From DATLGB01 sp038318085 (GTDB taxonomy: Bacteria > Actinomycetota > Thermoleophilia > Solirubrobacterales > Solirubrobacteraceae), in the NCBI GenBank assembly GCA_038318085.1, contig JBBQBV010000058.1, forward strand, positions 1 through 20,337: 20,337 nt of DNA. The letters run 5' to 3'. The notes below the pieces were generated by a model, which was not told the DNA's origin, did no database searches, and was given only the letters and a program-made list of their open reading frames with translations. Below are positions 7,701 through 15,354 of this stretch, in pieces. Both the position numbers and the translations under genes were made by a program. The stretch's first letter is position 1; each line of letters begins with the position of its first letter.

Positions 7701-7966
7701 ATGGCCCGGGTGCGGCGGCCGACGAGCAGCTCGACACGCTCGCGCATCTCGTTGGCGGCCTTGTTGGTGAAGGTGATCGCGAGGATCTCGTCCGCGCGGG
7801 CGTTGCCCGTGCCGATCAGGTGGGCGATCCGATGGGTGAGCACGCGCGTCTTGCCCGAGCCGGCGCCGGCGAGCACGAGCAGCGGCCCGCCGACGTGCAG
7901 AACCGCGTCGCGCTGCGGCGCGTTGAGCCCCTCCAGGAGCTGCTCGGTCGCAACGCTCTCAGCCAT
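4799..7966 (-). CDS. pcrA: UvrD/PcrA-family superfamily 1A DNA helicase, interrupted in frame by an intein
   Basis: An ATP-dependent 3'-5' helicase acting in nucleotide excision repair and replication restart. The precursor is 1055 residues from the ATG at 7966; a GTG directly before it (7969) is an equally possible start. Removing the 322-residue intein leaves a 733-residue helicase, normal for PcrA. Seen in order: Q-motif region LNAPQRDAV (14-22), Walker A GAGSGKT (34-40), TFTNKAA, TFHS, Walker B MVDEYQDTN, VVGDDDQ (to residue 256), the intein (257-578), SVYGFRGADIK, EQNYRS, TLHIAKGLEYPIVF, and VGITRAM. The C-terminus (VFRLGDDVIHAAFGEG...APIKK) matches the small PcrA tail domain. Activity depends on splicing, because the intein splits the DDQ/SVYGFRGA motif that couples ATP hydrolysis to DNA movement. 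Confidence 0.95.
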   Translation of the reverse strand: MAESVATEQLLEGLNAPQRDAVLHVGGPLLVLAGAGSGKTRVLTHRIAHLIGTGNARADEILAITFTNKAANEMRERVELLVGRRTRAMWVMTFHSACARLLRADAHRLGYTRQFTIYDAADSRRLIKQCLDELDIDAKRFTPRAMQAQISDAKNKLRSADDYRQLVGSYFEQTVADVYEEYERQLHRRNAMDFDDLLVRAVNVLELFQEVRDRYQQTFRHVMVDEYQDTNHAQYRLLQLLTNEDRDLMVVGDDDQCLVKGTPVTMADGTTKPIEQVQVGDAVLSATGSGRFEPKPVVRVSKATRSDAIRIRTVGGRDIVSTPEHTHFAGYRAGLTPQTHMTYVMRKRGVGCRVGMTRTMLDPRGKSVPGIQARVMKEKADTAAWVIIDRIFASMDSERGALRLLHDEGLWPEDPHHLWQGHGGMRRNVVVTLCADRSGRTLFHTVAVGGRDETAKAEVQRLGMRIAKPRSNRHELGWRANAYFKTCGQASACAQLVARALNADVRHLARLGSPEQGQMNALPFTHASSVRPGMAMFTGAGGYDIVESVETLDGAFEVVDIDVEESHNFIAAGLVTHNSVYGFRGADIKNILGFTDDYPDAHVVRLEQNYRSTQMILNAANAVISNNRGRMGKTLWTDVGEGDRIKIRECDDEHAEARFVVAEIERLVDEGVSRNEVAVFYRTNAQSRVLEDMLTRASVAFQVIGGTKFYERSEVKDALGYLTFLVNPQDGGAFTRVVNTPRRGIGQTSLLRVLAHANTMGLTPWEAAGDPAAVPGLGTAAVKAFHRFMSTMHRLKERLDAHPPVEAFLRETLTETGYLEALEAERTIEAQGRIENLEALMVAAAEYDQRAEQPSVEEWLQQLALFAAQDDLVDDEGLVTLMTLHIAKGLEYPIVFIIGAEDGVFPHSRAIEEGDVEEERRLAYVGITRAMRDLYITFARRRNTYGHGSMPGLRSRFLDEIPREYTDEPERTRAAVGAGWSPGRGRAVTSWATAQSETAEETRSAVFRLGDDVIHAAFGEGVVTGVDPGGVVIVRFASDASERRLMADYAPIKKR
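6233..7198 (-). mobile_element. In-frame intein (322 aa) in the PcrA/UvrD helicase
   Basis: Helicase residues 257-578. It begins with Cys (CLVKGTPVTMADGTTKPIEQ, block A), has the block B TxxH motif at T322-H325 (VSTPEHTHF), and ends with block F (FEVVDIDVEESHNF) and block G LVTHN, with penultimate His577 and terminal Asn578. The next host residue is Ser579, a valid +1 nucleophile. All residues for class 1 protein splicing are therefore present. At 322 residues it is longer than a mini-intein (about 130-150). The roughly 225 residues between blocks B and F show no recognisable LAGLIDADG pair. Two sampled 60-base lines are about 62-63% GC against about 73% in a sampled host line, which fits later acquisition. 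Confidence 0.93.
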
Positions 7967-7975
7967 CACCCGCCA

Positions 7976-7981
7976 ACGCTA
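7976..7981 (-). promoter_or_regulatory. Candidate -10 box of the helicase gene
   Basis: TAGCGT on the minus strand ends 6 bases before the GTG at 7969 and 9 bases before the ATG at 7966. That spacing would place the transcription start at or next to the start codon, giving a leaderless mRNA. A GGCGGG stretch lies 2 bases from the ATG, too close for a normal ribosome-binding site. Confidence 0.4.
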
Positions 7982-8002
7982 TCGAGCGGTTCGGTCTGAC
8001 CG

Positions 8003-8077
8003 TCAGGTGAATATGCGCAGCGCCGAGCAGGTCGCCAGCCGGTCGAAGTCCGCGTCGGCGTGCAGCAACGGGGCGTG
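8003..8077 (-). pseudogene. Possible C-terminal remnant of a PIN-domain (VapC) toxin gene
   Basis: Reading the minus strand down to a TGA at 8003-8005 gives about 24 residues containing LLHADADFDRLA followed by LRIF. The pattern hydrophobic-H-x-D-x-DFD-x-LA is the usual last strand and fourth acidic site of many VapC proteins. No start codon, antitoxin or earlier PIN motifs lie upstream: the sequence there is the promoter and start of the ABC exporter. The simplest reading is a toxin gene mostly deleted when the exporter region joined. It could be chance, since the match is short. Confidence 0.45.
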
Positions 8078-8110
8078 TATACCGGCGCACACCTCGGGCG
8101 GCGGTATAAC
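8078..8110 (+). promoter_or_regulatory. Leaderless promoter of the ABC exporter, with flanking inverted repeat
   Basis: A TATAAC -10 box (8105-8110) lies 10 bases before the ATG at 8121 with no ribosome-binding site. A 7-base inverted repeat, TATACCG (8078-8084) and CGGTATA (8102-8108), brackets the -35 to -10 interval, and its right arm overlaps the -10 box. This is a plausible repressor operator. No regulator gene sits beside it in the window. Confidence 0.5.
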
Positions 8111-8120
8111 CAGTCCCGCA

Positions 8121-9116
8121 ATGACGACGAATGCCGATTTCGCGATCGAGGCCACCGGGCTCGTCAAGGCGTTCGGCTCGACCCGGGCGGTCGACGGTGT
8201 CGACCTCGCGGTGCGCACTGGCGCGGTGTACGGCGTCCTGGGCCCCAACGGTGCCGGTAAGACCACCACGATTCGGATGCTCGCGACGCTGCTTCGCCCC
8301 GATTCCGGCACCGCGCGCGTGCTCGGACACGACATCGTGACCGAGGCCGATGCTGTCCGCCGCGAGGTCAGCCTCACCGGCCAGCTGGCGTCCGTCGACG
8401 AAGATCTCACCGGGCGCGAGAACCTGATCCTGCTCGGGCGCCTGCTCGGCCTCAAGCGATCCGCGGCCAGGGCCCGTGCCGCCGAGCTGCTCGAGGCATT
8501 CGACCTCGCGGAGGCGGCCGGGCGGCTGGTCAAGACCTACTCCGGAGGCATGCGCCGCCGGCTGGACATCGCCTCCAGCATCGTCGTCACGCCCCGGCTG
8601 ATGTTCCTCGACGAGCCGACGACGGGGCTCGACCCGCGCTCGCGCAACCAGGTCTGGGACATCATCCGGGCGCTCGTCGCCGAGAAGACCACGATCCTCC
8701 TCTGCACGCAGTACCTCGACGAGGCCGATCAGCTCGCCGACGGGATCGCCGTGATCGACCGTGGGACCGTGATCGCCGAGGGCACCCCCGGGCAGCTCAA
8801 GGCGTCCGTGGGCTCGGGGACGCTGCGTGTGCGGCTCCTCGACCCCGAGCAGCGACCCGAGGCCGAGCGCGTGCTCGTCCGCGAACTCGGCGCGGCCAAC
8901 CTGGAGGCCGACCCGGCGGCGCTCTCGGCGCCCTGCACGGCCGCTGACCGCGCGACGACGGTCGTGGCCGATCTGGCGCGGTCCGGGATCGGGATCGCTG
9001 ACTTCTCCCTGGGGCAGCCGAGCCTCGACGAGGTCTTTCTCGCGCTCACCGGCCGCCCGCCTGTGGAGGACATCCCCGATCCGGCCGGCGAGGTCCACGC
9101 GGTGCGAAGTCGATGA
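8121..9116 (+). CDS. ABC exporter ATP-binding protein, DrrA family
   Basis: The 331-residue ATPase powers export by the permease that follows. Motifs seen: Walker A GPNGAGKT (41-48), Q-loop Q88, signature YSGGM (140-144), Walker B LMFLDE (160-165) with EPTTGLDPRSR after it, and a C-terminal extension ending in the LGQPSLDEVFLALTG block. That last block is characteristic of daunorubicin-resistance DrrA-type proteins. Members export drugs, lipids or secondary metabolites; the substrate cannot be told here, as no biosynthetic genes adjoin. The ATG at 8121 is chosen because family homology begins there and a leaderless promoter fits it. The frame runs open upstream without homology. The stop overlaps the permease start as ATGA. 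Confidence 0.93.
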   Translation: MTTNADFAIEATGLVKAFGSTRAVDGVDLAVRTGAVYGVLGPNGAGKTTTIRMLATLLRPDSGTARVLGHDIVTEADAVRREVSLTGQLASVDEDLTGRENLILLGRLLGLKRSAARARAAELLEAFDLAEAAGRLVKTYSGGMRRRLDIASSIVVTPRLMFLDEPTTGLDPRSRNQVWDIIRALVAEKTTILLCTQYLDEADQLADGIAVIDRGTVIAEGTPGQLKASVGSGTLRVRLLDPEQRPEAERVLVRELGAANLEADPAALSAPCTAADRATTVVADLARSGIGIADFSLGQPSLDEVFLALTGRPPVEDIPDPAGEVHAVRSR

Positions 9117-9964
9117 GCACCGACCCGATGACGCAAGCTCGTTCCACGCCCGTCGCCGAGGACGCAGCGCTGCGTCAGGCGCTCTCCTCGACCCCGCGCC
9201 CGCCGCGCGCGGGCGCGCTGTCAGCGACCCTGACCTTCGGTTGGCGCGGGATGCTCAAGGTCAAGCACGTCCCCGAGCAGCTCCTCGACGTGACGGTCAC
9301 GCCCGTGATGTTCGTGTTGATGTTCACTTACCTGTTCGGCGGGGCGATCGCCGGGTCCACCGGCGCGTACCTGCAGTACATCCTGCCGGGGATCCTGGTG
9401 ATGTCGGTGCTGTTCACCACCGTGTACTCCGGGGTCGCGCTCAACACGGACCTCACCAAGGGCGTGGTGGATCGCTTCCGCTCGCTGCCGATCTGGCGGC
9501 CGGCGCCCCTCGTCGGGTCCGTGCTCGGCGACAGCGTGCGCTACCTGATCGCCGGAACCGTGATCATCGTGCTGGGCGTGGCTCTCGGCTACCGGCCCGG
9601 CGCCGGCATCGCCGGGGTGATCGCGGCGCTCGCGCTGGTGATCGTCTTCGCCTTCGGCCTGTCCTGGGTCTTCACGACGATCGGCCTGCTGATGCGCACG
9701 CCCAACGCCGTTATGAACGCCGGCTTCATGGGCATCTTCCCGCTGACGTTTCTCAGCAACGTGTTCGTCGAACCCAAGACGCTGCCGAGTGCGCTCAAGG
9801 CGTTCGTCGACGTGAACCCGATCTCGACGCTGGCGACCGCGTCGCGCGGCCTGATGGAGGGGACAGCGTCGGCCGGCGACATCGGCGTCGTGCTGGCCAC
9901 CGCTGCGGCGCTGACGGCGGTGTTCGCGCCGCTGACCACGCATCTGTATCGAAGCCGGACCTGA
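9113..9964 (+). CDS. ABC exporter permease, DrrB / ABC-2 family
   Basis: A 283-residue inner-membrane permease with about six hydrophobic segments (roughly residues 62-80, 88-108, 140-160, 166-190, 198-218 and 255-275). Family features include the amphipathic lead-in LTFGWRGMLKVKHVPEQLLD, the ILPGILVMSVLF segment, and DRFRSLPI on the cytoplasmic loop. A PLTFLSNVFV stretch and a following NP within the VDVNPISTLATASRG loop are typical of DrrB proteins. It overlaps the ATPase gene by 4 bases, so the pair is one operon. The first 40 residues are low-complexity, proline- and alanine-rich, and probably cytoplasmic. Confidence 0.92.
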   Translation: MSTDPMTQARSTPVAEDAALRQALSSTPRPPRAGALSATLTFGWRGMLKVKHVPEQLLDVTVTPVMFVLMFTYLFGGAIAGSTGAYLQYILPGILVMSVLFTTVYSGVALNTDLTKGVVDRFRSLPIWRPAPLVGSVLGDSVRYLIAGTVIIVLGVALGYRPGAGIAGVIAALALVIVFAFGLSWVFTTIGLLMRTPNAVMNAGFMGIFPLTFLSNVFVEPKTLPSALKAFVDVNPISTLATASRGLMEGTASAGDIGVVLATAAALTAVFAPLTTHLYRSRT

Positions 9965-10003
9965 GTCCGTAAAGCTGGGCGGAGGATGAATGACCCTTCG
10001 CCG

Positions 10004-10060
10004 GCGCCCCCCGAAGCGGGCGCTGCGCTGGGTCGCCGACCCGGTCGGCCCGGGCAGCGC
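10004..10060. terminator. Hairpin cluster between convergent permease and cysE genes
   Basis: The 116-base gap between the two convergent genes holds a 6-bp stem at 10004-10023 (GCGCCC/GGGCGC). Overlapping and competing with it is a nested structure at 10020-10060: an outer stem GCGCTGC/GCAGCGC and an inner stem GCCGAC/GTCGGC at 10035-10049. No T-run follows on either strand. A two-way terminator without a U-tail is the likely role. Confidence 0.45.
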
Positions 10061-10080
10061 GCCGCGCTCGCGGGCGCCGG

Positions 10081-10803
10081 CTACCCGCCGGCGGGATTGG
10101 GCCCGCGGCGCGGACGCATCGGGACCACGTCACCGGGGGCCCGGTCGCCCTCCTGGCGCGGGACGCGGGTCTCGATCTCGGCGATCCGGGTCGACAGGCC
10201 CTTGAGCGCGTCGGCGATCGGATCGGGCAGATGAACCCAGTCGGCGTCGGGGCCCTCCGGGCGGCGGCCCTCGACCCGGACGGGGTGGCCGGGGTTGCCC
10301 ACGACGGTCGAGTTGGGCGGCACGTCGTGGATGACGACGGCGTTGGCGCCGATCTTGGAGCCGTGCCCGACCCGGATCGGGCCGAGGAGCTTGGCGCCGG
10401 AGCCGATCGTGACGTTGTCCTCGATCGTCGGGTGCCGCTTGCCGGAGGCAAAGCCGGTGCCGCCGAGGGTGACGCCCTGGTAGATCGTCACGGCCGAGCC
10501 GATCTCGGCGGTCTCGCCGATCACGACGCCCGACCCGTGGTCGATGAACAGACCGCCCTTCACGCAGGCCGCCGGATGGATCTCGATGCCGGTCACCGCG
10601 CGGGCGCCGGCGGCGATGACGCGGGGGAAGACGGGCACGCTGAGCTCGTCGAGGCGATGCGCGACGCGGTGCGCGAGCAGCGCGTGCACGCCCGGCCAGG
10701 TGAGCAGGATCCCCGGGGCGGTGACCCCGCGCGCCGCCGGGTCGCGGTCGCGCGCCGCGCGCAGGTCGCGCACGACGTCGGAGATCAGGCCGAGGCCGAG
10801 CAT
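10081..10803 (-). CDS. cysE: Serine O-acetyltransferase
   Basis: CysE acetylates serine with acetyl-CoA to O-acetylserine, the substrate of CysK. The 240-residue protein has a short N-terminal helical domain and a left-handed beta-helix built of hexapeptide repeats (about residues 70-175). Signatures seen: TGIEIHPAA, IDHGSGVVIGET with catalytic His89, YQGVTLGGTG, and KRHPTIEDNVTIGSGAKLLGP. The acid partner position 15 residues before His89 is Glu74 rather than Asp, which is common in short CysE proteins. The C-terminus extends about 45 residues past the helix and ends PAGG. It lacks the terminal Ile used by enterobacterial CysE to dock into CysK. Twelve bases separate it from the moeB-like gene, and no Shine-Dalgarno is seen. 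Confidence 0.95.
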   Translation of the reverse strand: MLGLGLISDVVRDLRAARDRDPAARGVTAPGILLTWPGVHALLAHRVAHRLDELSVPVFPRVIAAGARAVTGIEIHPAACVKGGLFIDHGSGVVIGETAEIGSAVTIYQGVTLGGTGFASGKRHPTIEDNVTIGSGAKLLGPIRVGHGSKIGANAVVIHDVPPNSTVVGNPGHPVRVEGRRPEGPDADWVHLPDPIADALKGLSTRIAEIETRVPRQEGDRAPGDVVPMRPRRGPNPAGG

Positions 10804-10815
10804 CGGGTCGGGAGG

Positions 10816-11673
10816 TTAGTCACCGCAGTCGGGGCAGTCGTCGCGGCGCCGGGTGGCGACGCGCAGGAACGTTCCGTCGGAGAGGTCGAGTTGCAGAAAC
10901 GCGTCCAGCAGCGCGCCGTCGAGGCCGGCGAGGAGCTTCATCGCCTCCAGCGCCTGCAGGGAGCCGACGACGCCCGCCGCGGGCCCGAGCACGCCGGCGT
11001 CGGCGCAGGTCGGCGCGTTCGCCGGCGCGTCGCCGAAGGCGCAGCGGTAGCACGCGCTCACCCCCGGGCAGATGCTCATGACGATCCCGCTGAGCCCTGC
11101 GACGCCGCCCTCCACCAGCCAGGTGCCGGTGCGGCAGCAGGCGGCGTTGACGGCGTAGCGGGTGGCGAAGGCGTCCGAGCAGTCGACGACGAGGTCGTGG
11201 CCGAGCACGAGCCCCTCGGCGTTGCCGGCGTCCAGGCGCACCTGGTAGGGCTCGACCATCACCTCCGGGTTGAGCAGCTGCAGCTTCGCGACCGCCCCCT
11301 GGGCCTTCGCGGTGCCGACGTCCGGCGTGTGGTGCAGGTGCTGCCGGTGCAGGTTTGAGAGCTCCACCGTGTCGTCGTCGACGATGCCCAGGCGCCCGAC
11401 CCCGGCGCCGGCGAGATACGTCGCGACGGGCGCGCCGAGCGCGCCGGCGCCCACGACCAACACGCTCGCCTCGCGCAGGCGCAGCTGCTGCTCCTCACCC
11501 CAGCCTTCGAGCACGAGCTGGCGGCTGTAGCGCTCGAGCTCCTCGGGGCTCAGAGCCTTGGCGACGGCGGCCGCCGCGGCCTCGGCCTGCGGCCCGATCG
11601 GTGCCTCCCCGACCGCCGCGCGCGCCGCCGCCTGAGCGGCGGAGCGAAACAGGCCGCGCCGGCTCGGGCTCAT
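10816..11673 (-). CDS. moeB: E1-like adenylyltransferase of the MoeB/ThiF family
   Basis: Such enzymes adenylate the C-terminal glycine of a small ubiquitin-like sulfur carrier (MoaD, ThiS or CysO). The 285-residue protein has the nucleotide-binding loop GAGALG (75-80), the acidic DDDTVELSNLHRQ segment, a conserved cysteine in TCADAGVLGP, and two zinc-binding pairs, CYRC and the C-terminal CPDC. There is no rhodanese domain. Odd feature: about 40 extra N-terminal residues begin SPSRRGLFRS and run into an alanine-rich stretch, resembling a weak twin-arginine motif without a good hydrophobic core. The ATG at 11673 overlaps the tusA stop as ATGA. Sitting with cysK, tusA and cysE points to sulfur transfer for cysteine or cofactor synthesis. 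The carrier protein is not in the window. Confidence 0.88.
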   Translation of the reverse strand: MSPSRRGLFRSAAQAAARAAVGEAPIGPQAEAAAAAVAKALSPEELERYSRQLVLEGWGEEQQLRLREASVLVVGAGALGAPVATYLAGAGVGRLGIVDDDTVELSNLHRQHLHHTPDVGTAKAQGAVAKLQLLNPEVMVEPYQVRLDAGNAEGLVLGHDLVVDCSDAFATRYAVNAACCRTGTWLVEGGVAGLSGIVMSICPGVSACYRCAFGDAPANAPTCADAGVLGPAAGVVGSLQALEAMKLLAGLDGALLDAFLQLDLSDGTFLRVATRRRDDCPDCGD

Positions 11674-11872
11674 CGGCGCACGATCCGCACGACGTCGCCG
11701 TCGACCACCACCGCGTGGCCGGCCTCGCGCGCCGAGCGCGGCACGTTCTCAAGCGCTTCGCCCGGCGGGCACAGGACCACGAGCTCCTCGCCCGCCGCCA
11801 TCCGCTCGAGCGTCAGCTTCGTCCGCACCCACGTCAGCGGGCAGCGCAGCGTCCGGATGTCGAGGGTGGGGG

Positions 11873-11876
<4 letters not shown>
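11670..11876 (-). CDS. tusA: TusA/SirA-family sulfur-carrier protein
   Basis: A 68-residue protein too small to stand out by size, but clear by family: LDIRTLRCPLTWVRTKLTLERM at residues 5-26, with the persulfide-carrying Cys12, then a strand-helix-strand fold ending DGDVVRIVRR. The usual CPxP motif reads CPLT here, so the second proline is replaced. TusA proteins carry sulfur as a persulfide between enzymes. The GTG start at 11876 overlaps the cysK stop as GTGA (11873-11876), and its own stop overlaps the next start as ATGA. It is thus translationally coupled on both sides, which ties it to cysteine metabolism. Confidence 0.85.
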
Positions 11877-12820
<944 letters not shown>

Positions 12821-12833
12821 TGGGACCCGAAGA

Positions 12834-12839
12834 AGGCTA
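12834..12839 (-). promoter_or_regulatory. Candidate -10 box of the cysK operon
   Basis: TAGCCT on the minus strand lies 13 bases before the cysK ATG, with no ribosome-binding site between. This implies a leader of only a few bases. The regulator site is not evident, although an imperfect GCTA/TAGC symmetry surrounds the area. Confidence 0.35.
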
Positions 12840-12877
12840 ACGGCTGGCCGGAGCTAGCAGCACCGGCCGTGCTCAGC

Positions 12878-13297
12878 TCACGAGGCGCAGCCGCTCGCGC
12901 CGACCTTCGCGGCGGCCGTCGCGACCTTCTTGCCGGCGGCTGGGACCTTCTGGAGGTCCTTGAGCCCGGAGGCGTCGGCGGAGTCCGCCTTGTCCCTGAT
13001 GGTCTTCAGCAGCGTGTTCGCGGACTTCTGAGCGCTGACGAACGAATCCCAGTTGGACTTGGCGGCGTCGTCGGCCTCGAGACCCGCGAGGTCCGACGTC
13101 TCCTTATCGGTGATCGGGACGATCTTGTCGAAGTAGGCGGCCGCCGCCTTCGCGTCCTTGAGGTCCGAGGGTGGCTGGACGGCGCTCGCCTTCTTCTTCG
13201 CGCCCGCGCAGATGGCGTTCGCCTTCTTCGCGAGGTCCGCCTTCTTCAACCCGCCGCCGCCGCCGCACGCTGTCAGGGTTGCGGCCGCGAAGGCCAC
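12878..13297 (-). CDS. Small putative lipoprotein, signal sequence incomplete in this frame
   Basis: I do not recognise a family. The 139-residue product carries a lipobox LTACGGGGG, then a lysine/alanine-rich, probably helical body with CAGAKKK near residue 30 and a cysteine at GCAS near the end. The two body cysteines could form a disulfide outside the cell. The first usable start, GTG at 13297, gives only MAFAAATLTAC: no positive n-region and a short hydrophobic core. In the adjacent frame, ATG GGA CAC at about 13333 encodes MGHLERGR and would join the hydrophobic core if one base were added near 13309. A frameshift, real or a sequencing error, is therefore likely. Confidence 0.65.
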   Translation of the reverse strand: MAFAAATLTACGGGGGLKKADLAKKANAICAGAKKKASAVQPPSDLKDAKAAAAYFDKIVPITDKETSDLAGLEADDAAKSNWDSFVSAQKSANTLLKTIRDKADSADASGLKDLQKVPAAGKKVATAAAKVGASGCAS

Positions 13298-13458
13298 AGC
13301 CAGAGAGTTGCACGCCCCCGCTCAAGGTGTCCCATCCGCGAACGCTACCCGGACGGCGAGCCACCGGTCCATACTGCCAACGCGCCAACTTTAGGACCCA
13401 GAACGTCCCTGGAAGGACAGGATCCGGGGCTCAGCTGAGCACGCGGCCAGTCTACGTT

Positions 13459-13478
13459 CGCCGGGAGCCGGCCCGGCG
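13459..13478 (-). terminator. GC-rich hairpin directly after the ABC exporter stop codon
   Basis: On the minus strand a 7-bp stem CGCCGGG/CCCGGCG with a 6-base loop begins at the first base after the TGA. A second perfect 12-base palindrome, GCTCAGCTGAGC, follows at 13429-13440. No T-run follows, as is common for terminators in high-GC actinobacteria. Confidence 0.5.
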
Positions 13479-15347
13479 TCAGCGTTGGCCGTCGAGTGCG
13501 GGCTCAGGGGCCGGGGCGTGCGGCTGCTCCGCGGTCGCGCCCGGCGTGCGGAACTGCTGCTGATACAGCGCCGCATAGAGCCCGTCGGCCGCGAGGAGGT
13601 CACCGTGCGTGCCCTGCTCGACGAGCCGGCCGCGGTCTAAGACGAGGATCAGATCGGCGGCTAGGATCGTCGAGAGCCGGTGGGCGATCACAATCGACGT
13701 GCGTCCGGCAAACAGGGGTTGCAGCGCGGCCTGGATGAGCTGCTCGGAGAGTGTGTCGAGGTTCGACGTGGCCTCGTCGAGCAGCAGGATGCGTGGGTCC
13801 TTGAGGATCACGCGTGCGATCGCGAGGCGCTGCTTCTCGCCGCCGGACAGGCGGTGGCCGCGTTCGCCGACGATCGTCTCGTACCCGTCGGCCAGCGAGA
13901 CGATGAAGTCGTGCATGTGCGCGGCGCGGGCAGCGGCCTCGAGCTCGCCCGCGGTCGCCTCGGGCCGGGCGTAGAGGAGGTTGTCGCGGATCGAGGCGTG
14001 AAAGAGGAAGGTGTCTTGAAAGACGATGCCGATGTGGCTGCGCAGCGACTGCAGCGACAGCTCACGCACGTCGTGGCCGTCGACGCGCACCTGCCCGGCC
14101 TGCGCGTCGAAAAAGCGCGGCACGAGCGTGGTGATCGTCGTCTTGCCCGCTCCGCTGGGCCCGACCAGAGCGACCAGCTGACCCGCCTCGATGTCGACGG
14201 TGACGTCGTCGAGCGCGGGTCGCTGCTGGCCGGGGTAGGCGAACGTGACGTGCTCGAGGCAGACCGCGCCGCGCGCCTGCCCGAGGGAGACGGCGCCCGG
14301 GGCGTCGGCGATCTCGGGCGGCTCGTCGATCCAGGAGCAGATGCGCCGGAACAGCGCGAGCGAGCCGACGAGGTTGACGTGCGTCTGGCCCAGCGAGCCG
14401 ACGGCGCCGGCGAAGCGCGACACCAGGACGGTCGCGAAGACGAACACCGTGCCGACGGAGAGATGCGCGTGGATGACCAGCCAGGCCCCGGCGAGGATCA
14501 GCAGCGCGGGGCCCAGCGTCTGGAGCGCCTGCATGACCGCTCCGAAGCGCCGCGCGATCATCGAGGCGCCGATCTCCATTGTGCGCAGCTCGTCGTTGAG
14601 CGAGCGGAACCGGGTCTGCTCGGCGCGCTCGCGCACGAACGCCTTGACGAGCAGCGCCCCGGAGATCCCGAGCACCTCCTGCATGTAGGCGGTCATCTCG
14701 GCGAGCTGGGTCTGCACGCGCCCGCGAGCCTGATACACGCGCCGGCCGGCGCGGCGCGTCGGGATCGCCACCAGCGGCAGCATCAGCAGCGCCAGCACGG
14801 TCAGTCGCCAGTCGAAGGTGATCATCACCGCGAGCGTGCTGGCGGCGATGATCACGTTGCTCGCCGATCCGAAGACGGTGTCGGCGACGACATCCTCGAT
14901 GCCGTTGATGTCGTTGCCCACGCGCGACATCACCTCACCGGCCCGGTTTGAGGTGTAGAAGCCGACCGAGCGGTGCAGCAGGCGCCCGAAGAGCTGCTCA
15001 CGCAGGTCGAAGATGATCCCCTGGCTGATGCGCTCGGCCAGGTAGGACTCCGCCACACCGATCACGCCACCGAGCACCGCGGCCGCGACACCCGCGCCCA
15101 CGAGCACCAGGACGTCACCGAACGAGGCATCCGGACGGGCGAGGTGATCGATCAGCGCCCGGAACACGAGGGCCGGCACCAGGCCGAGCGCGGCACCGCC
15201 GACGATGCACCCGAGCGCCAGCAGCGCCGAGCCGCGGTAGGGGCGAAAGTACGTGAAGACCCGGCGGGCCAGGCCCTTGTCGATGCGCCGGCCGCCATCC
15301 TCCTCGCCCCAGTCGACCGCCATCGTCATGCCGACGCAGTAGCGCAT
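13479..15347 (-). CDS. ABC exporter half-transporter with fused membrane and ATPase domains
   Basis: A 622-residue MsbA/LmrA-type exporter that should work as a homodimer. The N-terminal half (about residues 30-330) has six membrane segments, with the GFYTSNRAGEVMSRVGNDI segment typical of type I exporter coupling regions. The ATPase half shows TFAYPGQQRPALDDV, Walker A GPSGAGKTT, Q-loop VFQDTFLF, signature LSGGEKQRLAIAR, Walker B ILLLDEATSNLD, and the switch His in IAHRLSTI. The C-terminus is a proline/alanine-rich tail. Substrate unknown. The ATG at 15347 is favoured by a TACGCT box 7 bases upstream; in-frame ATGs at 15329 and 15323 are alternatives. It follows the exopolysaccharide-like operon on the same strand, 74 bases downstream, so a link to that product is possible but unproven. 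Confidence 0.93.
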   Translation of the reverse strand: MRYCVGMTMAVDWGEEDGGRRIDKGLARRVFTYFRPYRGSALLALGCIVGGAALGLVPALVFRALIDHLARPDASFGDVLVLVGAGVAAAVLGGVIGVAESYLAERISQGIIFDLREQLFGRLLHRSVGFYTSNRAGEVMSRVGNDINGIEDVVADTVFGSASNVIIAASTLAVMITFDWRLTVLALLMLPLVAIPTRRAGRRVYQARGRVQTQLAEMTAYMQEVLGISGALLVKAFVRERAEQTRFRSLNDELRTMEIGASMIARRFGAVMQALQTLGPALLILAGAWLVIHAHLSVGTVFVFATVLVSRFAGAVGSLGQTHVNLVGSLALFRRICSWIDEPPEIADAPGAVSLGQARGAVCLEHVTFAYPGQQRPALDDVTVDIEAGQLVALVGPSGAGKTTITTLVPRFFDAQAGQVRVDGHDVRELSLQSLRSHIGIVFQDTFLFHASIRDNLLYARPEATAGELEAAARAAHMHDFIVSLADGYETIVGERGHRLSGGEKQRLAIARVILKDPRILLLDEATSNLDTLSEQLIQAALQPLFAGRTSIVIAHRLSTILAADLILVLDRGRLVEQGTHGDLLAADGLYAALYQQQFRTPGATAEQPHAPAPEPALDGQR

Positions 15348-15354
15348 CGCCCTC

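Noticed and set aside
9986..10234. Small arginine-rich reading frames starting just after the permease gene behind a GGAGG sequence (ATG at 9986 or 9990)
   Set aside because: The ribosome-binding site is good-looking, but the peptides are low-complexity, cross the hairpin cluster and run antisense into cysE. They resemble ordinary GC-rich shadow translation.
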